This document shows, in pieces, positions 43,780 to 52,363 of a stretch of 64,000 bases of DNA. The stretch covers positions 7,874,001-7,938,000 of the forward strand of contig NZ_CP109467.1 in NCBI RefSeq assembly GCF_036227325.1, given 5' to 3'. Both the position numbers and the translations under genes were made by a program. Origin of the DNA: Streptomyces sp. NBC_01465. GTDB lineage: Bacteria; Actinomycetota; Actinomycetes; Streptomycetales; Streptomycetaceae. The notes below the pieces were generated by a model that worked only from the letters and a program-made list of their open reading frames with translations, did not search any database and was not told the DNA's origin. Numbering within the stretch: position 1 is the stretch's first letter; the number at the start of each line of letters is the position of its first letter.

Positions 43780-44373
43780 ATGACGGGCACAGGCGCAACC
43801 GAATGGGCCGTACTGACCGAGGCGCATGAGGCGCTGCGCACCGCCGTACGTGGGGTTCCCGCAGACAGCTGGGGAGCGCCGACCCCCTGTGCGGAGTGGA
43901 ACGTCACCCAGGTGCTCCAGCACGCCACGGGCGACCAGCTCGCCTACGCCGCGGCCCTCACGGGAGGCCCGGGCCCGTCGGAGAACCCGTTCGAACCGTC
44001 GGGGAAACTGAGCGACGACCCCGAGGCGCTGACCGAGGTGGCCCTGACCGCCACCACGCTGGCCTGGGCGTCGGTCGCCCCCGACACCGGCGAGGTGTCG
44101 GTCCCGATCCCGCCCGGCAAGGTGACGGCCGCACTCGGCGTCCGCGCCTGCGCCCTGGATGCCGCCGTGCACGCCTGGGACATCGCCCGCGCCGCCGGAC
44201 AGCCCTCCCCGCTGGCACCGGAACTCGCCGCGGAGCTCCTCGGTGCTGCCCGCCAACTCGTCGAGCCGCTGCGGGCGTTCGCCTTCGCGCCCGCGCTGGA
44301 GCCGCAGGAGGGCGACGACGCCACGGCCCAACTGCTGCGCTACCTGGGCCGCCGCCCCGACTGGACCGCGTAA
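43780..44373 (+). CDS. TIGR03086/maleylpyruvate isomerase N-domain-like metal-binding protein
   Basis: Protein of 197 aa of the DinB-like mycothiol-associated superfamily. The N-terminal motif TPCAEWNVTQVLQHATGDQL supplies the first metal-ligand histidine, and ALDAAVHAWDIARA supplies the second, as in TIGR03086 proteins. The start is ATG 43780 with GGGGAAG upstream. Members bind a divalent metal and are often thought to act in thiol-dependent chemistry; the exact role is unknown. It is followed by a lipoprotein gene on the same strand. Confidence 0.85.
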   Translation: MTGTGATEWAVLTEAHEALRTAVRGVPADSWGAPTPCAEWNVTQVLQHATGDQLAYAAALTGGPGPSENPFEPSGKLSDDPEALTEVALTATTLAWASVAPDTGEVSVPIPPGKVTAALGVRACALDAAVHAWDIARAAGQPSPLAPELAAELLGAARQLVEPLRAFAFAPALEPQEGDDATAQLLRYLGRRPDWTA

Positions 44374-44454
44374 CCGGAGCCGTCCGCCCGTGGAACCACA
44401 GACCGACGTCGCACGTCGGAGCGCCGACACCGCGCGAGTGACAGGGGTGGGGAC

Positions 44455-45303
44455 GTGCAGAGACGGATATGGGGCGTGCTGATGGCAGGCGTTGCCGCCA
44501 CAGCGGGATGCGGCGGCGGGAACTCCCTCCCGGTGACCGACGGTCTGGTGGTGAAGGGCAGCGCGCCGCCGTCCCCGTACGCCGGTCCGCTGCGGCTGAA
44601 GGCCACGGCGCAGCGCGACGACGACCCGTTCGGGGGAGCGGGCGCCGCCCTGCAGGCGCTGGAGTGCACGGGCAAGCCCTACCTCGGAGGCCCCGGCGAG
44701 GGCGAGTGGGGCGAGGGAGACGGGGGCGAAACAGCAGCCCAGGCACTGCAATTGTTCCTCCGCGACGACTTCGGAACGCTCCCGGAGTCCGGCTACCGCG
44801 TCGAGCACCACGACGCGACGCGCGTGCTGTACTCCTTCGACACCGGCGGCCGCACACGGGTCGCGGTGATCGTCGCCAAGGATCTGCCGCACCGTCCCGG
44901 ATGGGGCTGGGAGACGTACGCGCAATGCGACCCCTCCGAGCTCCCGAAGCCCGTACGCGACAAGCTGCCCATCCGGATCTGGGAGGACAGGGCGGGCGGC
45001 CCGGTGCCGGTCACCAAGGTGCAGAGCAACTTGGGTCCCGAGCACTGCGACTGGCAGGACGTCGAGTTCCTGTCGCTCGGCAAGCGGCAGTACGTACGGG
45101 ACGCAGCGGGCGCGATCCCACGCGAACTGCTTCGCTCCGCCTACGCGGGTGACGTGACCATGCCTTCCGGTGCCACCGACACCGGGTACCGCCAAGGCGA
45201 CCGCGCACTCTGGCTCGCCGCCGACGGCACCAGCGCCTATGTCCGTACACCTGACGGCATCGAACGGTGGCCGGGCACCACCGAGCTCGTCGCCTGCCGA
45301 TAG
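44455..45303 (+). CDS. Secreted lipoprotein of unknown function
   Basis: Protein of 282 aa starting at GTG with GGGGTGGGG just upstream. The signal is RIWGVLMAGVAATAGCGG with lipobox Cys19. The mature part contains KATAQRDDDPFGGAGAALQA, VAVIVAKDLPHRPGWGWETY and CDWQDVEFLSLGKRQYVRDA. I do not recognise a domain. Two Cys after the lipobox (in YAQCDPSE and GPEHCDW) may form a disulfide. It precedes a histidine kinase gene by 45 bp; a sensory lipoprotein for that kinase is a possibility and no more. Confidence 0.72.
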   Translation: MQRRIWGVLMAGVAATAGCGGGNSLPVTDGLVVKGSAPPSPYAGPLRLKATAQRDDDPFGGAGAALQALECTGKPYLGGPGEGEWGEGDGGETAAQALQLFLRDDFGTLPESGYRVEHHDATRVLYSFDTGGRTRVAVIVAKDLPHRPGWGWETYAQCDPSELPKPVRDKLPIRIWEDRAGGPVPVTKVQSNLGPEHCDWQDVEFLSLGKRQYVRDAAGAIPRELLRSAYAGDVTMPSGATDTGYRQGDRALWLAADGTSAYVRTPDGIERWPGTTELVACR

Positions 45304-45347
45304 AGGGCCGCTGCCGCCCCTCGCCGCCATGGCTTACGGTGTGGCGC

Positions 45348-47093
45348 GTGAACAGGCAGGGGAAGCGGTCCCTACGCATCCAGTGGAGCGCGGCCGCCGC
45401 GGCGGCCGTCGTCTCGGGGGCGGCGGGCAGTTGGGCGTACGCACAGGCGGGCGGATCCGGTACGGACATCGCACGCGACCTCGCCGTGGGCTGGGCGTAC
45501 GCGGGTGCAGGTCTGGTCGCCTGGTGGCGCAGGCCCGGCAACCGCACCGGACTCCTCATGGTCGCCGAGGGCGTCACCTGGTTCCTCGGCAACCTCCAGG
45601 GCACGTCCGTCCCCGCGCTGTTCGCCGTCGGCGCCTGGTGGGAGGCGCTCAACATGGCGGTCCTCGTCCACCTGGTGCTGGCCTTCCCCGAGGGGCGCCT
45701 GGGGAGCACGGCCGCACGGCGCCTCGTCGGCTTCTCGTACGGACTCGTCGCCGTCGGCGGTCTGCTGCGGACGCTGGCCTTCGACCCCCGCGTCGCCACC
45801 GACGCCACCTATCTGGCCTGCCACGGCTGCGGCCCCAACCCGCTGCTCGTGCCCGGCGCCACGCACCTCTTCGACGCGGTCGACGGCGGCTACCGTGCCA
45901 TCGGCTGGGCGATCACGGTGGTGATGCTGGTGGCGCTCGTACGACGCTGGCAGCACGCCTCCGTCGCACGCCGCAGGGCGCTCCTGCCGGCCTGGATCGC
46001 CGTCGCGATCACCACCACGTTCCTCCTCTGGGACCTGATCCACTACGCGCTGCCTGCGCTGAACGGTACGGCCGAGTCCGCCGTCCTCCTCCTCTCCGAC
46101 CTTTCCCAGGCCGCCGTCCCGCTCGCGTTCCTCGCCGGACTGCTGCGCATGCAGTTGCAGCGGGCCGAAGTCGGCGGCCTCGTCATCGAGGTGGGCGCGG
46201 ACCCCGACCCGGCCCGGCTGCGCCAGGCCCTGGCGCGGGTGCTCGGCGACCCCGGGCTGCGGCTCGGCCTGTGGCAGGAGGAGCGGAGCCGCTACACCGA
46301 TGCGGACGACCGCCCCGTACGCGAAGACCACGGCGGCGCCACCCGCGTCGACTCCTCGCGCGGCACACCCCTCGCCCTGCTGGTCCACGACCCCGTACTC
46401 GCCCAGGACCCCGAGCTCCTCGACGCGGTCGGGGCGGCGCTGCGGCTGGCGCTGGAGAACCTCTGGCTGCGCAACCGCGCCAAGGAGGTCACCAGCCGGA
46501 TCGTGCAGGCCGCCGAGGCCGAACGCGGCCGCCTGGAAAGGGACTTGCACGACGGCGCGCAGGCGCGCCTGGTCTTCGCGCTGATGGCGCTGCGCCGCGT
46601 CGACAAGGGGCTCGCCGACCACCCCGACCCGTCGCTGCGCCGGTCGGTCGCCGAGGTCGAGACCAGCCTGAAGCTCGCCCTGGAGGAACTGCGCGGCATC
46701 GCCCACGGCATCCACCCGGCGGTCCTCACCCGCGAGGGACTCGGCCCCGCACTGGCCGCGCTCGCCCAGCAGGCCGCACTGCCCGTCGTGGTGGCGGCCG
46801 ACCCCAGACGCTACGACCCCGTCGTCGAGTCCACCGCGTACTTCACCGTCTGCGAGGCGCTCGCGAACGCCGCCAAGCACGCCCGGGCCAGGGCCGTCAG
46901 CGTCTCCGCGCACCACAGCGGCGGAACGCTGGTCGTGGAGACGGTCGACGACGGCATAGGCGGGGCCGACACCGGGCGCGGCAGCGGACTGCGCGGCATC
47001 GCCGACCGGCTCGCCGCCGTCGACGGTGTGCTGCAGGTGCACTCGCCCGCCGGTGGCGGGACAAGGATCAGGGCGGAGCTGCCGTGCGGGTGA
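45348..47093 (+). CDS. Membrane sensor histidine kinase, NarL-type (HisKA_3)
   Basis: Kinase of 581 aa starting at GTG 45348. The first 260 residues hold about seven hydrophobic segments (AAAAAAVVSGAAGSWAYA, ALNMAVLVHLVLAFPEGRL, LLPAWIAVAITTTFLLWDLI) with short loops, so it senses through its membrane domain. The dimerisation/phospho-acceptor box is ERGRLERDLHDGAQARLVFA with His401. ATP-binding N-box EALANAAKHARARAV and the G-box VDDGIGG lie in the C-terminal 130 residues. Its last codons overlap the response regulator start by 10 bp, so the two are translationally coupled. The signal is unknown. Confidence 0.92.
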   Translation: MNRQGKRSLRIQWSAAAAAAVVSGAAGSWAYAQAGGSGTDIARDLAVGWAYAGAGLVAWWRRPGNRTGLLMVAEGVTWFLGNLQGTSVPALFAVGAWWEALNMAVLVHLVLAFPEGRLGSTAARRLVGFSYGLVAVGGLLRTLAFDPRVATDATYLACHGCGPNPLLVPGATHLFDAVDGGYRAIGWAITVVMLVALVRRWQHASVARRRALLPAWIAVAITTTFLLWDLIHYALPALNGTAESAVLLLSDLSQAAVPLAFLAGLLRMQLQRAEVGGLVIEVGADPDPARLRQALARVLGDPGLRLGLWQEERSRYTDADDRPVREDHGGATRVDSSRGTPLALLVHDPVLAQDPELLDAVGAALRLALENLWLRNRAKEVTSRIVQAAEAERGRLERDLHDGAQARLVFALMALRRVDKGLADHPDPSLRRSVAEVETSLKLALEELRGIAHGIHPAVLTREGLGPALAALAQQAALPVVVAADPRRYDPVVESTAYFTVCEALANAAKHARARAVSVSAHHSGGTLVVETVDDGIGGADTGRGSGLRGIADRLAAVDGVLQVHSPAGGGTRIRAELPCG

Positions 47094-47731
47094 TCGTGGC
47101 CGAGGACTCGGCGCTGCTGCGGCAGGGCATCGTACGGCTCCTCCTGGACGAGGGGTTCGAGGTGCCGGCCGAGTGCGGCGAGGCGGGTGCGCCGCTGCTC
47201 GGTCTGGTGGCCGCACACCGTCCCGACGCCGTCCTGCTGGACATCCGTATGCCTCCGACCCACACCGACGAGGGACTGGTCGCGGCGGCCGCGATCCGCG
47301 CCGCGCACCTGGGGACGGGCGTCCTGCTGCTGTCGCAGTACGTCGAGACGACCGACACCGTACGAGCACTGGCCGAGGACGCGCGAGGCTTCGGCTATCT
47401 CCTCAAGGAGCGCGTCGCCGACATCGGCGAACTGGCCGGTGCGCTGAAGCGGGTCGCGGCGGGGGAGACGGTCGTGGACCCGCTGGTGGTCGAGAGGCTG
47501 TTGCGGGCTCCGCGCACCGCGGGACCGCTCGACGAACTCACCGCGCGCGAGAGGGAAGTGCTGGCCCTGATGGCGGAGGGCCGCTCCAACGAGGCCATCG
47601 CCCAGCGGCTGGTCATCGGCGGCAAGACGGTGGAGACGCACGTACGGAACATCTTCACCAAGCTGGGTCTTGCGGCGGACCTGCTCGACCACCGACGCGT
47701 GATGGCGGTCCTGGCGTACCTGCGGGCCTGA
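47084..47731 (+). CDS. LuxR/NarL-type response regulator
   Basis: Regulator of 215 aa. It has a receiver domain with acidic pair ED near residue 6-7, phosphorylatable Asp53 in AVLLDIRMPP, and the conserved Lys in GYLLKERVADIGE. A LuxR-type helix-turn-helix ends it: LTAREREVLALMAEGRSNEA and GGKTVETHVRNIFTKLG. Start GTG 47084 has GGAG nine bases upstream and overlaps the kinase stop. It is the partner of the membrane kinase directly upstream; targets are unknown. Confidence 0.93.
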   Translation: MRVIVAEDSALLRQGIVRLLLDEGFEVPAECGEAGAPLLGLVAAHRPDAVLLDIRMPPTHTDEGLVAAAAIRAAHLGTGVLLLSQYVETTDTVRALAEDARGFGYLLKERVADIGELAGALKRVAAGETVVDPLVVERLLRAPRTAGPLDELTAREREVLALMAEGRSNEAIAQRLVIGGKTVETHVRNIFTKLGLAADLLDHRRVMAVLAYLRA

Positions 47732-47818
47732 ACGGCGCACCCCTGGCATGCCGACGCACCGCTCCGTGAACAGCGACCTCCCCCGAGTGTCCCCCGTACG
47801 GCGTCCACGGAACGGTGC

Positions 47819-47850
47819 CGGTCCGCCCCACGCTAGGCGGGGCGGGACCG
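47819..47850. terminator. Bidirectional stem-loop between the response regulator and MOSC genes
   Basis: Arms CGGTCC-GCCCC and GGGGC-G-GGACCG pair with one bulged base around a nine-base loop. It lies in the 132-bp gap between convergent genes, so it may end both transcripts. Confidence 0.55.
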
Positions 47851-47863
47851 CAGGTCATCAGGG

Positions 47864-48526
47864 TCAGCCCTGAGATCGGTCCGCGGTACGGCGACGGACC
47901 ATCTCCCTGTCCTCCTCGGGCAGCGCGTCCGCGACGAGCAGCCTGGGCAGCAGCTCCGGTTCGAGGGTGAACGCGCGGAAGGTGAGGGCAACGGTCACGT
48001 CGTGGTCGGGCCGGTGGACGATCTCGACCGGATCACCGGCGCTGATCTCACCGGGCTCGATCACCCGCAGATACGGCCCGGGAACGGCAGCCTGCGTGAA
48101 CCGCTTCAGCCAGCCCTCCTGCTCCAGCCACCCCTGGAAGGTCACACACGGAATCCGGGGGACCGCCACCTCCAGCACGACATCGCTTCCGATGCGCCAA
48201 CGCTCGCCGATCAGCGCGGAGTTGAGGTCCATGCCGAGGGTGGTGAGGTTCTCCCCGAAGGACCCGTTCGGCAGCTCCCGGCCGAGCTCGGCCTCCCAGC
48301 CGTCGAGATCCTCCCGTGCGTACGCATAGACGGCCTGGTCGGTGCCGCCGTGGTGCTTGACGTCGTAGACCCGGTCCCCGGCGAGCCCGACCGCGCCGTC
48401 GCCCTTCGGGCCGGGGGCCGTGACGGCGACGGGCCCTTCGACGGGCTGTTTGTCGATTCCTGTGGCGGAGATTCCCTTCCAGGGATTGGGCCGGGGCCTG
48501 CCGACATTGACGGTGAGCACCTTCAC
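47864..48526 (-). CDS. MOSC domain-containing protein (YiiM-like)
   Basis: Protein of 220 aa. VLTVNVGRPRPNPW opens a typical YiiM start. The MOSC core is VYDVKHHGGTDQAVYAYARE, LPNGSFGENLTTLGMD and RIGSDVVLEVAVPRIPCVTFQGW; Cys about residue 125 in this last segment is the conserved sulfur-carrier/molybdenum-pocket cysteine. YiiM relatives bind molybdenum cofactor and reduce N-hydroxylated compounds. Its ATG overlaps the GNAT stop (ATGA), so it is the second gene of an operon starting at 49149. Confidence 0.88.
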   Translation of the reverse strand: MKVLTVNVGRPRPNPWKGISATGIDKQPVEGPVAVTAPGPKGDGAVGLAGDRVYDVKHHGGTDQAVYAYAREDLDGWEAELGRELPNGSFGENLTTLGMDLNSALIGERWRIGSDVVLEVAVPRIPCVTFQGWLEQEGWLKRFTQAAVPGPYLRVIEPGEISAGDPVEIVHRPDHDVTVALTFRAFTLEPELLPRLLVADALPEEDREMVRRRTADRSQG

Positions 48527-49149
48527 ACGACACCTCCTGTGGTGCGGCCAAGATAGGTCAGCTCACCCGCATCGGGCACCGGGATTACGCGGAAGCCGAC
48601 CCGGTCGTAGAAGGCACGTGCCTTGGTGTTGGCCGTGACCATCCCGAGGTGGACCGCGGGCACGCCCTGCGCGGCGAGTGCGGCGAGGAACCTGGTCATC
48701 AACGCCCGCCCCAGGCCCCTGCGTTGGTGGCCGGGGAGGAGGTCGATGTGGAGATGGGCGGGGTGGCCGTCGAGCGCGGGGACCAGCATGTGCTCCGGCC
48801 GGTGCAGCAGGGCGGCCATCTGGTCGTCTGGGGTCAGGAGGGGGCTGGCGGGGTCGGGATAGCGTCCGGCGAGCGGGGGCAGCCACTGCGTACGGAAGCG
48901 CTCGACGAAGGCGGCGGTGTCGGCGGTCCCGACGATGTACCCGACGGCCCGGCCCCCGCCGTCGTCGGCGACGAAGGCGAGGCCGGGCTCCAACTCGGCG
49001 TAGGGCGCCGCGAAGAGGCTGGGCAGCAGGTCGTGGTCGTCGTACAGGGGGCGGGCGTCGCCGCCCTCGTGGCCCGTGCGCACACAGATGTCGTACAGCT
49101 CGGGGCGGTCGTCGGGGCGGTAGGGCCTGATGAAGGGGGACGTGGTCAT
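48523..49149 (-). CDS. GNAT family N-acetyltransferase (paralogue of the 42924 gene)
   Basis: Acetyltransferase of 208 aa from ATG 49149 (AAGGTG seven bases upstream). FIRPYRPDDRPELYDICVRTG and AHLHIDLLPGHQRRGLGRALM carry the acetyl-CoA loop (R-R-G-L-G-R). It matches the GNAT at 42924 in order and in several stretches, so the two genes arose by duplication. It is translated with the MOSC gene downstream and lies under a perfect CebR-type palindrome at 49170-49183. Confidence 0.87.
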   Translation of the reverse strand: MTTSPFIRPYRPDDRPELYDICVRTGHEGGDARPLYDDHDLLPSLFAAPYAELEPGLAFVADDGGGRAVGYIVGTADTAAFVERFRTQWLPPLAGRYPDPASPLLTPDDQMAALLHRPEHMLVPALDGHPAHLHIDLLPGHQRRGLGRALMTRFLAALAAQGVPAVHLGMVTANTKARAFYDRVGFRVIPVPDAGELTYLGRTTGGVV

Positions 49150-49169
49150 GCCGTACACCTTGCGGGAGT

Positions 49170-49183
49170 TGGGAGCGCTCCCA
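49170..49183. promoter_or_regulatory. Perfect 14-bp CebR-type box
   Basis: TGGGAGCGCTCCCA, perfectly palindromic, 21 bp upstream of the GNAT start. It is identical to the binding site known for the Streptomyces LacI-family cellobiose regulator CebR. Control by CebR (or a close paralogue) is inferred from this identity. Confidence 0.7.
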
Positions 49184-49195
49184 CAAGGTGTCTGC

Positions 49196-50101
49196 TCACC
49201 GGTGCGCGAGATGTTTCTCCAGGAAGGAGATCTCCGCCGCGACGGCCTCTTCGTGCGACTCGAGGAAGGGCGCGTAGTGACGTCCCGTCAGGTGGAGCAC
49301 CTCGGCATCCGGTGCGTTGTGCGCCGCCTGCACGGCGGGGCCGGGGAGCACGCTCTGATCCTGGTCGCACACGACCACCAGCAGCGGGCACCGGATCCGC
49401 GACGCATGGCGGCCGGGCCGGTAGCCGCCGAGCTTGAGCACGATCCGCGCGGCGACCGTCTGGTCCCAGCCCGGAAAGCGGTGTCCGGGATCCAGGGCCC
49501 GCTGGGCGTCCATGGCGTCGGGCGTGGTGAGCGAGGCGACGTCGCCGCGTGCTCCGGAGGTCGGGACCAGCAACGGCGGCCGTCCGACGAGACTCCCGAG
49601 CGCGTCCGCGACGCCCCGGCCGAAGAGCCGCAACAGGGCAGCGGGCGTCATGGCGCGCAGCGCGTGCGGAGCGACCGCGCGGCCGTCGACGAGCGGCGTC
49701 TGCGCGATCGCGCAGGCCAGCCGCGGATTCCCGGCGGCGACGGGGAAGACGTGGCCGCCCGCCAGCGAGAAGCCCCAGACGGAGAGGGAGTCCGGGTCGA
49801 CGTCGGGCAGACCGGCCGCGAAGCCGATCGCGGCCTGCCAGTCCGCGAGTTGCTCACCGAAGCGCACGACCTGGCGCGGTGTGCCGCCGCTCTCCCCGAA
49901 CCGCCGGTGGTCGAAGGCCAGGACGGCGAAGCCGGCGGCGTTGAAGCGTGCGGCGAAGAGGTCCGAGGCCGGTTCCTTCGTCACCGAGGTCCCGCCGGCC
50001 ATGATCACGCAGCCGCCGTTGGACCCCGGATAGTGCCAGGCGACGCACGAGGTGTCTCCGCTGGCGAAGCGTACTTTTTCGCGTTCCTTGATGACGGGCA
50101 C
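49196..50101 (-). CDS. Alpha/beta hydrolase
   Basis: Hydrolase of 301 aa. Nucleophile elbow SVWGFSLAGGHVFP (GxSxxG) with Ser near residue 115, oxyanion-side VIMAGGTSV, and catalytic Asp in LLVVVCDQDQSVLP followed by His in HLTGRHYAPFLE. The GTG at 50101 is preferred because ACGGAGG is five bases upstream, while a longer in-frame start at 50188 has no such site. Resembles acyl-esterase or X-Pro dipeptidyl-peptidase-type members. Substrate not determinable. Confidence 0.85.
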   Translation of the reverse strand: MPVIKEREKVRFASGDTSCVAWHYPGSNGGCVIMAGGTSVTKEPASDLFAARFNAAGFAVLAFDHRRFGESGGTPRQVVRFGEQLADWQAAIGFAAGLPDVDPDSLSVWGFSLAGGHVFPVAAGNPRLACAIAQTPLVDGRAVAPHALRAMTPAALLRLFGRGVADALGSLVGRPPLLVPTSGARGDVASLTTPDAMDAQRALDPGHRFPGWDQTVAARIVLKLGGYRPGRHASRIRCPLLVVVCDQDQSVLPGPAVQAAHNAPDAEVLHLTGRHYAPFLESHEEAVAAEISFLEKHLAHR

Positions 50102-50339
50102 GAGGGCCTCCGTAGTCGAGCGTGCGGGGCGGTGAGGGGGGCTCGTGGCGTCCCGCAAGCCCCCGTTGCCGGATGCGGTGGCGGTCACCCGACCAGGGTG
50201 GGGAACCAGATGCGCGGGTCGAGGATCATGGCTGCTCCTTTCGTGCCTCGGGTCCGCTGACGAACGTCAGGGACGGGACGGGCGGACGACTTCCATCCTT
50301 GGCGCGCGTCCACCGGAACAGGCATCGCGCGGCCCCGAA

Positions 50340-50360
50340 ATGGGCGAAACTTGCGCCCAT
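50340..50360. promoter_or_regulatory. Palindrome over the Lrp-family start codon
   Basis: ATGGGCG and CGCCCAT arms around AAACTTG. It includes the start codon of the Lrp-like gene, so binding would block its own expression; a plausible autoregulatory operator. Confidence 0.45.
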
Positions 50361-51375
50361 GGCACGCGCATCGGCGGATTCCGTACTGAGCCTCCAGGAC
50401 CAGCGGCTGGTCGCCGCGCTGCAGTGCGACGGCCGCGTCACCGCGGAGAGGGCGGCCCGGATCCTGGGCCTCAGCGCCGCCACCGTGCGCCGCCGTCTGC
50501 ACGCGCTCGGCGCCGACGGGACCGTGCGCGTGGTGATCTCACCGGTCGCCCGCCCGCGCAACGGGGGCTCCGCCGGGGCCCTGTTCCTGCGCATCCGCGT
50601 CCTGCGGGGGAAGCTCGACACGATCGTGGCCGCACTCGCGGCGCGCGAGGACATCCCGTTCATCGACGTCTCCACTGCAGGAGACGAGATCTTCGCGGTC
50701 GCCCGCACCGAGCCGGGTTCGCGCGACCCGCTGGTCTTCCGTCAACTGCCGTCCACGCAGGCGGTCACATCGCTGGAGAGCGCCACCGTCCTGCACGTCT
50801 TCCGGCTGACCTCCGAGTGGCGACACGACGTACTGACCGCACCGGAACGCGAGGCCCTGAGCCCGCCGGACCCTTCTGCCGGAGCGCCTGGCTCCCCGGG
50901 CCCGTACGGCATCGACACCGATCCCCTGGAACAGTCGCTCATCGACGCCCTCACCCCCGACGCGCGCCTGCCCGCCGCCGCCCTGGCCGCGAGCACCGGA
51001 CACGCGGAGACCACCGTGCGACGCCGCATCGCCCAACTGGCCGCCCAGAGCCGTCTGATCACCCAGGTCCTGGTCGACCCGCACCGCCTCGGCCTCCCCA
51101 TCGAGGCCAAACTCATGCTGCACGTGGCCCCGGACCACCTGGCCACTGCCGGGCAGGCCATGGCCGACCACCCCTCGGTCCACGGCGCTTTCGCGACCTC
51201 GGGCCCCTCGAACCTCCACGCGGCCGCGTACTTCCCCGACTTGGCCGCCCTGTACGGTTTCCTCTCCCGCGACCTGATCGGTCTGGGGATCACCCAGGTC
51301 GAAACGGCGATCGTCAGCCGCGCCGTCCAGCGCATGCCGTTTCGCGGCGCCGCCGTGAGCGAGAGGACAAGGTGA
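50359..51375 (+). CDS. Lrp/AsnC family transcriptional regulator
   Basis: Protein of 338 aa carrying two Lrp-type helix-turn-helices: RVTAERAARILGLSAATVRR near residue 27-48 and PAAALAASTGHAETTVRRRI near 205-225. Each is followed by a RAM-like ligand domain, so the protein is a fused double Lrp of the length common in Streptomyces. The start ATG 50359 lies within a palindrome. It is followed by a kinase gene whose start overlaps its stop codon. Confidence 0.87.
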   Translation: MARASADSVLSLQDQRLVAALQCDGRVTAERAARILGLSAATVRRRLHALGADGTVRVVISPVARPRNGGSAGALFLRIRVLRGKLDTIVAALAAREDIPFIDVSTAGDEIFAVARTEPGSRDPLVFRQLPSTQAVTSLESATVLHVFRLTSEWRHDVLTAPEREALSPPDPSAGAPGSPGPYGIDTDPLEQSLIDALTPDARLPAAALAASTGHAETTVRRRIAQLAAQSRLITQVLVDPHRLGLPIEAKLMLHVAPDHLATAGQAMADHPSVHGAFATSGPSNLHAAAYFPDLAALYGFLSRDLIGLGITQVETAIVSRAVQRMPFRGAAVSERTR

Positions 51376-51989
51376 TGAAGGAACTGGATTCCGCGGTCGT
51401 CCTGGTCACGGGGGTGATGGCGGCAGGAAAGTCGACCGTGGCCGACCTGCTCGCCAGACGGCTGCCCCGAGCCGCCCATGTCCGCGGCGACGCCTTCCGC
51501 AGGATGATGGTCTCCGGCCAGGAGCAGCTGCTGCCCGAGCAAACGGCAGAAGCCCGCGCCCAGTTGGACCTGCGCTACCGCATGTCCGCACTGGTCGCGG
51601 ACGAGTACGCGTCGCACGGCTGGACCGCGATCGTGCAGGACATCATCCTGGGGCCCGACCTCTCCTCGTACGTCGCCCGGCTGCGCACCCGCCCGCTGTA
51701 CGTCGTCGTCCTGGCCCCGTCCGCCGCCGCGGTGCACACCAGGGAGTCGGGCCGCCAGAAGAACGGGTACGGCGCGTGGACGGTGGAATCGCTCGATCGC
51801 GACCTGCGCGCCGAGACTCCCCGCATCGGACTCTGGCTCGACTCCACGGAGCAGACGCCGGACGAGACCGTTTCTGCCGTCCTCGGCAACCTCGCGGCCG
51901 CCCGAGTCGACAGGGACGTACGCAAACCGGGGACGGGGCTGAGCGATCACTGGAACGCCGGTACGATTCCGCCCCATGAGCGCATCTGA
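51375..51989 (+). CDS. AAA family ATPase/small-molecule kinase-like protein
   Basis: Protein of 204 aa with a P-loop, VVLVTGVMAAGKSTVADLLA, and conserved downstream VRGDAFRRMMVSG and DIILGPDLSSYV. The lid-like RTRPLYVVVLAPSA is followed by RESGRQKNGYGAW. The pattern resembles chloramphenicol-phosphotransferase-like and other P-loop kinases of small molecules. The ATG shares one base with the Lrp gene's stop codon (TGATG), after AGGACAAGG. The Lrp regulator may control it. Substrate unknown. Confidence 0.82.
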   Translation: MKELDSAVVLVTGVMAAGKSTVADLLARRLPRAAHVRGDAFRRMMVSGQEQLLPEQTAEARAQLDLRYRMSALVADEYASHGWTAIVQDIILGPDLSSYVARLRTRPLYVVVLAPSAAAVHTRESGRQKNGYGAWTVESLDRDLRAETPRIGLWLDSTEQTPDETVSAVLGNLAAARVDRDVRKPGTGLSDHWNAGTIPPHERI

Positions 51990-52362
51990 CCAGAGCCAGG
52001 CCGTGGACGCAGCCATATCCGACCGGGAGCCGGAGAACGAGGTTGAGCCCGAGGTCGAGCCCGAGCCCGAATTCAAGGCAGAGGCAGAGGCGGAGCCCGA
52101 GCGTCAGGGGCTGACACCGCGTCAGGCGCGGCGGGTGCGGATCGCCGTGGCGTCCGTGCTGATGGTCGCGATGGCCGTGGTGCTGTGGGTGCGCCTCGCC
52201 AGCCGTGCCTCGCTGCTGGTCGTCGCCGACTACGGACTCGCCCTGATCCTCTGCGGATTCGTGATCGAGCTCAGCCGCAGCGGCCGCACCCGGCTCGCGA
52301 GCTGGCTGCTCGGTGCCGGGCTGGTCGCTGCGGTGGCCGCCGACTGGCTCGTACTGCCCTGA
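51976..52362 (+). CDS. Small membrane protein with acidic N-terminus
   Basis: Protein of 128 aa, not recognised. Residues 15-45 form an acidic, Glu/Pro-rich region (PENEVEPEVEPEPEFKAEAE). Three hydrophobic helices follow: RIAVASVLMVAMAVVLWV, LLVVADYGLALILCGFVIEL and LASWLLGAGLVAAVAADWLV. It overlaps the kinase by 14 bp, which suggests coupled expression. No function can be assigned; a DUF3017-like membrane protein is a weak alternative. Confidence 0.72.
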   Translation: MSASDQSQAVDAAISDREPENEVEPEVEPEPEFKAEAEAEPERQGLTPRQARRVRIAVASVLMVAMAVVLWVRLASRASLLVVADYGLALILCGFVIELSRSGRTRLASWLLGAGLVAAVAADWLVLP

Positions 52363-52363
52363 C

